DNA of 64,000 bases from Actinomadura citrea (GTDB taxonomy: Bacteria; Actinomycetota; Actinomycetes; Streptosporangiales; Streptosporangiaceae): NCBI RefSeq assembly GCF_013409045.1, contig NZ_JACCBT010000001.1, positions 496,001 through 560,000 on the forward strand, written 5' to 3'. The notes below the pieces were generated by a model that saw only the letters and a list, made by a program, of their open reading frames with translations, made no database searches and had not been told where the DNA came from. Made by a program: the position numbers and the translations under genes. Position 1 is the first letter of the stretch. Every line of letters starts with the position of its first letter. Of this stretch, positions 58,057 through 64,000 are shown piece by piece.

Positions 58057-58875
58057 TCAGGCCGAGATGAACACCAGGGAACCGAGCGGCACCCGGGACA
58101 GCGCCTTCAGCGCGTCCGCGGGCACGCGCACGCAGCCGTGCGTGACGGCCTTGCCGAACACCGAGGTGTCGGGCCAGCCGTGGAGTGCGACGGTGCCGGG
58201 ACCGCCGCCGAAGGTGTCGAGGGTCGCCGAGTGGGTACCGAGCGGCAGGACGATGGGACTGGGCGTCTTCTTGGCCGGGGCGAGCGTCGCCATGACGAAC
58301 GTCCGGCCGGTCGGCGTCGGGGTCCGGACGTCGCCGACCGCGACCGGCCAGCGTCCCACCGGGCGCGCGGACCTCTCCAGGACGAGCCGCCTGCGGGTGA
58401 GGTCGACGCGGACGGTGTAGGGCGTGCGCGCGGTCTTCAGCGCGGTGCCGGGAACCCAACCGGTCGCCCCGTTGGGACGGCTCGGCAGGAGCACTCTCCG
58501 CCAGTCGCCGGAGGTCTCCACGACGGGCACCCACGTGGGGCCGTCGAGTTCGGTGGTCGGAAGGGTGGCGAAGCGGTGGCCGGCCGGACGGTCGAACACC
58601 GGCGCCGGGCTGGTCGGGTGCACGACGAGGCCGTCGGTGGCGCCGTCGGGCGTGGTGTCCGCCGGCGCGCCGGTGACGGTCGTGAAGGTCGTGGCCTCGG
58701 GGACCTTGGCGGGCGCGGCGTTTCCGCCCTTGGCCCCGCCCCTGGTTCCGGCCGACGCCGCGCCGTGCCCGGAGGAGGAGCCGCCGCAGCCGGCGGCGGA
58801 AAGGAGCAGGGCAGCGGTGATCCCGCCCGCGGTGGCGGCACGCAGGGAATGCCGAGGGGCACGTATGGTCGCCAT
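58057..58875 (-). CDS. L,D-transpeptidase (YkuD) lipoprotein
   Basis: 272 residues. Lipobox LLSAAGC near residue 30 then a Gly/Ser-rich linker. A central SH3-like part (TGLVVHPT; WRRVLLPSRPNGATGWVPGT) is followed by the YkuD domain: YTVRVDLTRRRLVLERSARP, VALHGWPDTSVFGKAVTHGC and VRVP, with the catalytic Cys in HGCVRVP. It cross-links peptidoglycan at 3-3 positions or anchors proteins. ATG 58875. Same strand as the choice-of-anchor P gene, 46 bp upstream of it, so the two may be co-transcribed wall genes. Confidence 0.9.
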   Translation of the reverse strand: MATIRAPRHSLRAATAGGITAALLLSAAGCGGSSSGHGAASAGTRGGAKGGNAAPAKVPEATTFTTVTGAPADTTPDGATDGLVVHPTSPAPVFDRPAGHRFATLPTTELDGPTWVPVVETSGDWRRVLLPSRPNGATGWVPGTALKTARTPYTVRVDLTRRRLVLERSARPVGRWPVAVGDVRTPTPTGRTFVMATLAPAKKTPSPIVLPLGTHSATLDTFGGGPGTVALHGWPDTSVFGKAVTHGCVRVPADALKALSRVPLGSLVFISA

Positions 58876-59026
58876 GAGCGGGGATGTTAGTAGTGGTGAG
58901 GGCGGCCGTATCGAGAATGGCGAAAACGCTCCGGAGGCCGCCGCCGTAAATGTAGATAATGCTCTATTTAGAAGACACTTTGCGGAGCGTCACGACTTTT
59001 CGGGGAAAACGGATTCAATGGACGGT

Positions 59027-59500
59027 TCACGCGAGCATGGAGAGGGACCCGCCGTCGTCGCCGGGACGGGTGGCCGCCTCGTGGAACTCGGCGAGCCCCC
59101 ACAGCAGCGCGGCCTGCGCGGCGGCCGGCATCTCGGCCAGCACGCGGGTGAGGTCCTCGCGCCGCCGCAGCCGGAGCCGGTCGAGGAGCGCCTGACCGTC
59201 GGCGCTCAGCCGGACGGTGACCTGGCGCCGGTCGCGCCCCGGGTCGCGCGTCAGCAGCCCGGCGGCCTCCAGCCGGTCGCACAGCCGGCTCGCCGACGAG
59301 ACCAGCGCGCCGAGTTCGCCCGCCAGGCTGCTGATGTTGACGGGCCCCCGCTCCAGGACGAACAGCGCACGCAGTTGCGTGGACGGAATAGGGACATCCG
59401 GGGCATTGTGGGCGCGCGACCACACGTTCAACAGGGTGGAGGCCGCATCATCGAGCGCAGCCGCGGATTCCGCGGCGTCCTCACCCGACGTGGCCACCAT
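59027..59500 (-). CDS. MarR-family transcriptional regulator
   Basis: 157 residues. Winged helix: PSTQLRALFVLERGPVNISS then LAGELGALVSSASRLCDRLE, AAGLLTRDPGRDRRQVTVRL, the MarR pattern with DRR wing. ATG 59500 or GTG 59497 is the start. It is divergent from the SpoIIE-like gene at 59595, and probably regulates it or the nearby lipoprotein. Ligand unknown. The N-terminal stretch is short, as usual. Confidence 0.88.
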   Translation of the reverse strand: MVATSGEDAAESAAALDDAASTLLNVWSRAHNAPDVPIPSTQLRALFVLERGPVNISSLAGELGALVSSASRLCDRLEAAGLLTRDPGRDRRQVTVRLSADGQALLDRLRLRRREDLTRVLAEMPAAAQAALLWGLAEFHEAATRPGDDGGSLSMLA

Positions 59501-59594
59501 GCCCTCCACTGTTACACACGACGTCGCCCACGGCATCCCGGGACCTGCGGGTCCGCCGGCCGCCGGGACCGTGCGCGACGAGGCGAGGATCGAG

Positions 59595-60785
59595 ATGCAC
59601 GGTGCACCTGGGGAGAACGGGCCGTTCGAGGCCGCCAGGAAGGCGATCTGGGCGGCCCCGCCGAACGAGGTGATCGCCGTCGCGGCCGCCATCCTCGGCC
59701 GGCACGCCGGCGGTGCGGACACCGAGGTCCTGATGATCGACTACCGGCAGGCGTACCTCGTCCGGACGCTCGCCGCCGGTGACGACGTCCCCGTGGACAA
59801 CACCCCGCCCGGCCGGGCGTTCGCGTCGCAGCGGGTCGTCCGGGAGGACGGGGACGGGCTCACCCACCTGCCGCTGACCGTGAAGGGGGAGCGGATCGGG
59901 ATCCTGTCGGTGCGGCTTCCGGACGGCGGACCGCCCTGGCTGGACGACTTCGCGGGCGTGCTCGCCCGCGCCCTCAAGATCGCCGACCAGGCCACCGACC
60001 GGTACCGGCGCCTGCGACGGCGCACGCGGCTGACCCTGGCCGCCGAGATGCAGTGGGATCTGCTGCCCGCGCCCGCCTACCAGGCGCCCGAGCTCGGTTT
60101 CGCGGGCCAGCTGGAGCCCGCGTACGCGGTGTGGGGCGACGCGTTCGACTGGGCCACGTCCGGCGAGCGGTTCACGCTGACCGTCAGCAACGGGATGGGG
60201 TCGGGCACCGAGTCGGCGGAGCTCACCCATCTGGCGATCAGTGCCCTGCGCAACGCGCGCCGGTCCGGCGGCGACATCGTCGAGCAGGCCGAGCTCGCCG
60301 ACGAGGCGGTGTTCGGACGGCACCGGGGCGAGCGGCTCGTGGACGCGCTGCTGCTGGAGTTCGACCTCGCCGACGGGCGGGTCCGGGCCATCGACGCGGG
60401 CTCACCGAGGATCAGCCGGATGCGGGGCGGCGCGACGGAGCAGATCGGTTTCGTGGCGCAGATGCCGCTCGGGATGTTCGGCGACACCCGCTACGTGCCC
60501 CAGGAGTTCGCCGTCGAGCCGGGCGACCGCCTGGTCATCGTCAGCGACGGGGTGCACGCCGCCCGGTCGCCCGCCGGGGTCATGTACGGGGACGCCGGGC
60601 TGCCCCAGGCGATGCGCGCCACCCGGCTGCAGGATCCGCCCGAGGCCGTCCGCACCATGGTCCGCCACTACGTCGAATTTCACGAGGGCACCGAGCCGGC
60701 CGACGACGCCGTGGTCGTGTGCGTCGACTGGACGGGACGGGACCCGGACGCCGGCAAGGCCGACGCGGCCGGTGAGGACGCCTGA
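59595..60785 (+). CDS. SpoIIE/PP2C-like phosphatase with variant metal motif
   Basis: 396 residues. An N-terminal GAF-like part (APPNEVIAVAAAILGRHAGG) precedes the PP2C domain: LAAEMQWDLLPAPAYQAPEL, VWGDAFDWA (metal Asp retained), FTLTVSNGMGSGTESAELTH and VIVSDGVHAARSPAGVM, ADDAVVVCVDW. The usual GDxxGHG second metal motif reads SNGMGSG, with Asn for Asp, so catalysis may be weakened or changed. It could dephosphorylate an anti-anti-sigma factor or be regulatory. ATG 59595 follows GAGGATCGAG. Divergent from MarR. Confidence 0.86.
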   Translation: MHGAPGENGPFEAARKAIWAAPPNEVIAVAAAILGRHAGGADTEVLMIDYRQAYLVRTLAAGDDVPVDNTPPGRAFASQRVVREDGDGLTHLPLTVKGERIGILSVRLPDGGPPWLDDFAGVLARALKIADQATDRYRRLRRRTRLTLAAEMQWDLLPAPAYQAPELGFAGQLEPAYAVWGDAFDWATSGERFTLTVSNGMGSGTESAELTHLAISALRNARRSGGDIVEQAELADEAVFGRHRGERLVDALLLEFDLADGRVRAIDAGSPRISRMRGGATEQIGFVAQMPLGMFGDTRYVPQEFAVEPGDRLVIVSDGVHAARSPAGVMYGDAGLPQAMRATRLQDPPEAVRTMVRHYVEFHEGTEPADDAVVVCVDWTGRDPDAGKADAAGEDA

Positions 60786-60928
60786 CGATCCTGCCGACGC
60801 AGCCGTCGATCCGGCGAACGCCGAAGCCGAACAGCCCGTCCTCGCCCGGGTCGGGGGACATGGGCGCGGTGGTGGGGGCGGGGATCAGGATGCCCTCGCC
60901 GGGCTCCGGACCAGCTCACCCGGGGTGC

Positions 60929-62608
60929 TCAGTCGTCCGGATCTCCGGTGCCCTCTCCGGCACCGTCTTCAGTGCCGGTCGACGGCTGTGCCGGCAGCGT
61001 CCACCGGAACGTGGTCCCGGGGGTGACCGTGTCCGGCTCGGCGTGCTCGTCGGCGGCGAGCCAGATGCGGCCGCCGTGGTACTCGACGATCTTCTTGCAC
61101 AGCGCCAGGCCGATCCCCGTGCCGGTGTACTCCTCGCGCGAGTGCAGCCGCTGGAAGATGAGGAAGATCCGGTCGGCGTAGCGGGGGTCGATGCCGATGC
61201 CGTTGTCGGCGCAGCCGAACTCCCACTCGTCCCCGGTGCGGCGGACGTCGATGGTGACGCGCGGCGGCACGCCCTCCCGGCGGAACTTGATCGCGTTGCC
61301 GACGAGGTTCTGGAACAGCTGGACCAGCTGGGTGCGGTCGCCGGGCACGTCGGGCAGCTCCGCCACGTCCACCTCGGCGCCGGTCTCCTCGCGCAGCGTG
61401 GAGAGGTTGTCCAGCGCCTGCCGGACGACCTCGTCCAGGTCGACGGAGTCCTCGGGGCGCGACAGCCGGCCGACGCGGGAGAAGCTCAGCAGGTCGTTGA
61501 TCAGGGCCTGCATGCGCTTGGCGCCGTCCACGGCGAACGCGATGTACTGCCGCCCGCGCTCGTCGAGCTGGTCCCCGTACCGGCGTTCGAGCATCTGGCA
61601 GAAGCTGGCGACCTTGCGCAGCGGTTCCTGCAGGTCGTGGCTCGCGACGTAGGCGAACTGCTCCAGTTCGCCGTTGGAGCGGCGCAGCTCCTCGGTCTGC
61701 TCGTCGAGCCGGCGGGACTTGTCCTCGCTGGTGCGCCACTCCTCGATGATCCGGGCGCGCATCGCGTCGATGATCACCGCCAGCTCGTTGATCTCCGCCG
61801 GGCCGGGGACGTCGAGGCGGTGCCCGAAGTCGCCCTCGGAGACGGCGCGGACGCGTCCGGTCAGGGTCGACACCGGCGTCAGGACGGTCCGGCGGAACAG
61901 CAGGGCGAGCAGCAGCGCGGCGGCGACGACCATGGCGAGCGCGGCGAACGTGGACCACTGGGCGGTCCTCGCGCGGGAGTTCAGCTTCGCGGCGGCCCGG
62001 TCGTGCAGCGCGGTGATGCCGGTCTGGAGCGGCGTCATGTCGCCGCGCGCCTGCACGAGCAGCCGGCTCGCCAGCCGGCTCTCACCGCGGTCGATGCCCT
62101 GACCGCCGGGCCCGGCCGCGACCCGGTCGGCGAACCCCGCCCGCCAGGCGCGCGAGTCGGCGGTCGCCCTGGCGAGGAGCCGGTCGACCTCCTCGTGCCC
62201 GGGAACCCCGGCGAGGAGGCGGCGCATGCGGGCGGCGGACGCCGCCTCCTGGCGCACGGCGGCCCGGTACTGCTCGACGTGCTCGCGCCCGCCCTCCTCG
62301 GCGTACGCGCGGATGGCGGTGTCCTGGCCGGTCACGGCGGTGGAGAGCCGGAACTGCTCCAGCGTCGCCGGGTCGACGCGCTCGATCAGGACGTCGCGGG
62401 CCTGCTCGTTGCCGTACAGCGCCATGCCGGCCTGCACGAACGTGGCCAGCAGAAGGGCGCCGAGGACGGCGGAGCCGATCCGGTAGATCTGGACGAGCCG
62501 GACCCGGCCCATCCCCCGACCCTCGGGGATCTGCGCGCCGGGCAGCACGGCGCCCGGTCCGGCGGCCCGCGGCTCCTCGCCGGTCTCGGCGGGCGTGGCG
62601 GCGGTCAC
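60929..62608 (-). CDS. Sensor histidine kinase (CHASE3-HAMP-HisKA-HATPase)
   Basis: 559 residues. N-terminal membrane helix near residue 38-60, a periplasmic CHASE3-like region (YRAAVRQEAASAARMRRLLA), a second helix near 215-235, HAMP, a coiled segment, then HisKA with the phosphorylated His in VASHDLQEPLRKVASFCQML, N-box QLFQNLVGNAIKFRREGVPP and G-boxes in CADNGIGIDPRYADRIFLIF and GTGIGLALCKKIVEYHGGRI. Phytochrome/Cph1-like C-terminus. GTG 62608 overlaps the stop of the upstream response-regulator gene by 4 bp (GTGA), so they are one operon. Signal unknown. Confidence 0.92.
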   Translation of the reverse strand: MTAATPAETGEEPRAAGPGAVLPGAQIPEGRGMGRVRLVQIYRIGSAVLGALLLATFVQAGMALYGNEQARDVLIERVDPATLEQFRLSTAVTGQDTAIRAYAEEGGREHVEQYRAAVRQEAASAARMRRLLAGVPGHEEVDRLLARATADSRAWRAGFADRVAAGPGGQGIDRGESRLASRLLVQARGDMTPLQTGITALHDRAAAKLNSRARTAQWSTFAALAMVVAAALLLALLFRRTVLTPVSTLTGRVRAVSEGDFGHRLDVPGPAEINELAVIIDAMRARIIEEWRTSEDKSRRLDEQTEELRRSNGELEQFAYVASHDLQEPLRKVASFCQMLERRYGDQLDERGRQYIAFAVDGAKRMQALINDLLSFSRVGRLSRPEDSVDLDEVVRQALDNLSTLREETGAEVDVAELPDVPGDRTQLVQLFQNLVGNAIKFRREGVPPRVTIDVRRTGDEWEFGCADNGIGIDPRYADRIFLIFQRLHSREEYTGTGIGLALCKKIVEYHGGRIWLAADEHAEPDTVTPGTTFRWTLPAQPSTGTEDGAGEGTGDPDD

Positions 62609-63807
62609 CGGTCGTCCCCGCGGCTCAGCATCAGCAGAGCGAGGTCGTCGGCCAGGACGTCCCCGTTCAGCCGTTCGGCCTCCGTGATGAGCCCGTCGAC
62701 GAGCACGTCGCCCTGCCTCCCCTCCTCGTGCGCGGCCTCGGCGAGTCGCAGCAGGCCGGCCACGTCGAGGTGCCCGCCGTCCTCGCCGGCGGACCCCTCG
62801 ATCAGCCCGTCGGTGTAGAGCAGCAGCCCCCACTCGTCGCCGAGCTCCAGGTCGGCGGCGGGCCATCGGGCGCCCGGGAGCAGCCCGAGCGCCGGGCCCC
62901 GCGGCTCGTCCGGAAGGGGCTCCACGCCGCCGGGGGAGAAGAACAGCGGGCACGGATGCCCGGCCCGGTGCACCCGGGCGGTGCGCCGGTCGGGCGCGAT
63001 CGTCACCATGCAGACGGTCGTGAAGATCTCGTCGCTCCACCGCTCGTGCTGCAGTACGGCGTCGAGGGTGTCGAGGAGGCGCGAGCCCGTGTGCCCGGCG
63101 AGGACGAGCGTCCGCCATGCCATGCGGAGCCGGACGCCGAGGGACGCCTCGTCCGCGCCGTGCCCGCTCACGTCGCCGATCACGGCGTGCACCGCGCCGT
63201 CGGCGGTCTCCACTGTGTCGTGGAAGTCGCCGCCGAGCAGCGCGCGGTCGCGTCCAGGCCGGTAGCGGGTGTGGTGCCGCAGCGTCGTGTCGTGCAGGAT
63301 CGGCACGGGCAGCAGGCCGCGCTCCAGCCGGGCGTTCTCCCTGCTGAGGGCCCGCGCCTCGACGAGTTGCCGCTCGGACTCGTCGGCGCGCTTGCGCTCG
63401 ATCGCGTAGCTGATCGCCCGGGTGAGCAGCGCGCCGTCGGCGTCCTGCTTGACGAGGTAGTCCTGGGCGCCGGCGGCGACGGCCGCGACGCCGACGTGGG
63501 CGTCGGCGAGGCCGGTCAGCACGAGGACGGCGGTGGTCGGGGCGTGCTCGCGCACCTGGTGGAGGGCGTCGAGGCCCTGCGCGTCCGGGAGGGACAGGTC
63601 GACGATGACGCACTGGATGTCGGACCGCAGCGCGGCGAGGGCCTCGGTGAGCGTGGCCGCGACGGTGATCCGCAGGCCGGGTTGCGCCTCGGTCAGCAGC
63701 TCCTCGAACAGGAACGCGTCGCCGGGATCGTCCTCGACGAGAAGGAGGTGCGGGGAACCGGCGACACCGAGAAGCCGCTCCGCACCGCGACTGGGCATCG
63801 CGGCCAT
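62605..63807 (-). CDS. Response regulator fused to SpoIIE/PP2C phosphatase
   Basis: 400 residues. Receiver domain: HLLLVEDDPGDAFLFEELLT (acidic pocket), VIVDLSLPDAQGLDALHQVR with the phosphorylated Asp near residue 69, and DYLVKQD (Lys). A linker coiled coil (AISYAIERKRADESERQLVE) leads to PP2C: LGGDFHDTVET, VIGDVSGHGADEASLGVRLR, LLLYTDGLIEGSAGED and ADDLALLML, with all usual metal residues. It is likely activated by phosphorylation from the coupled kinase and dephosphorylates an anti-anti-sigma or similar partner. ATG 63807 follows AAGGAGCTGAGAC. Confidence 0.92.
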   Translation of the reverse strand: MAAMPSRGAERLLGVAGSPHLLLVEDDPGDAFLFEELLTEAQPGLRITVAATLTEALAALRSDIQCVIVDLSLPDAQGLDALHQVREHAPTTAVLVLTGLADAHVGVAAVAAGAQDYLVKQDADGALLTRAISYAIERKRADESERQLVEARALSRENARLERGLLPVPILHDTTLRHHTRYRPGRDRALLGGDFHDTVETADGAVHAVIGDVSGHGADEASLGVRLRMAWRTLVLAGHTGSRLLDTLDAVLQHERWSDEIFTTVCMVTIAPDRRTARVHRAGHPCPLFFSPGGVEPLPDEPRGPALGLLPGARWPAADLELGDEWGLLLYTDGLIEGSAGEDGGHLDVAGLLRLAEAAHEEGRQGDVLVDGLITEAERLNGDVLADDLALLMLSRGDDR

Positions 63808-64000
63808 GTCTCAGCTCCTTCTGTCCGGCGTGGCCGGGCCGATGTCAGGTGGGAGGCCCTTGTCATCGAGCAAATGTTAGAGGTATCGGGCGCCCTGGGG
63901 GCACGCGGAGCGGCTAAACGGCGCTCTCCCGGCGGAACCTGCTCGCCTTCCGGTAACGATGCCGCCCCCCGCGCCACTACCTCGTGACATGACCTGAACG

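Noticed and set aside
58424-59782. Long plus-strand frame opposite the L,D-transpeptidase and MarR genes
   Set aside because: Antisense shadow of two well-supported genes.
63808-64000. Possible gene start at the right edge
   Set aside because: Only shadow frames are seen; this stretch probably holds the promoter of the response-regulator operon.

Overview
The window is chromosomal DNA from a high-GC actinomycete. The signs are dense G+C-rich genes, frequent GTG starts, GGAGG-type ribosome sites, families found mainly in actinomycetes (DUF397 with XRE/DUF5753 regulators, DUF574 methyltransferases, a mycothiol-type DinB protein, DUF6221, DUF6461, choice-of-anchor P), and abundant SpoIIE/HATPase regulators. 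The gene set fits the Actinomadura/Thermomonosporaceae or Streptomyces-like range; genus is inference. No rRNA, CRISPR array, intact transposase or integrase was found; there is one tRNA.

Layout. 1-5.3 kb: a TetR/MFS drug-efflux pair, a 3-hydroxyacyl-CoA dehydrogenase divergent from a thiolase, and a small secreted protein. 5.3-13.9 kb: core metabolism, with an Fe-S heterodisulfide-reductase-like oxidoreductase, a ZIP transporter, a glycine betaine/proline ABC operon and dCTP deaminase, ending at tRNA-Gly(CCC). 13.99-20.4 kb: an accessory stretch bounded by the tRNA gene and two degenerate copies of its 3' end plus terminator arm (19776 and 20374). It carries poorly known genes (DUF6461, an ArsR-like regulator, a lipoprotein, DUF6221-like, MHYT, C39-like peptidase, DUF2809) and a broken thiolase tail. 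20.5-36.5 kb: a mosaic of single transporters, regulators, small secreted proteins, VOC, Nudix, GNAT and Rieske genes, with gene relics. 36.5-48 kb: an esterase, agmatinase, and two XRE/DUF5753-DUF397 modules with decayed DUF397 copies, an ATP-binding anti-sigma-like protein, an SDR and a lamin-tail secreted protein. 48-52.5 kb: a divergent catabolic cluster (phosphotransferase-DUF6285, TetR; VOC, CMD-like, acyl-CoA dehydrogenase). 52.5-57.3 kb: a giant DUF4132 protein, a minimal SepF, DUF1801, an HTH gene behind a striking double palindrome, and an RsbW-like kinase. 57.3-63.8 kb: cell-surface proteins (choice-of-anchor P, L,D-transpeptidase), a MarR regulator, and a signalling set of a variant SpoIIE phosphatase, a CHASE3 sensor kinase and a response-regulator/SpoIIE fusion.

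Most notable: (1) a candidate bacterial ACAD10/11- or LvaA/LvaC-like kinase-dehydrogenase module for 4-hydroxyacyl-CoA breakdown; (2) the tRNA-Gly-anchored accretion region with three att-like sites; (3) a near-identical intragenic tandem repeat expanding the membrane domain of an EamA transporter; (4) the GTCAAG-N4-CTTGAC tandem operator; (5) a shared TGTGATTCACA palindrome in front of two regulatory genes. Functions of the unknown genes remain unassigned.
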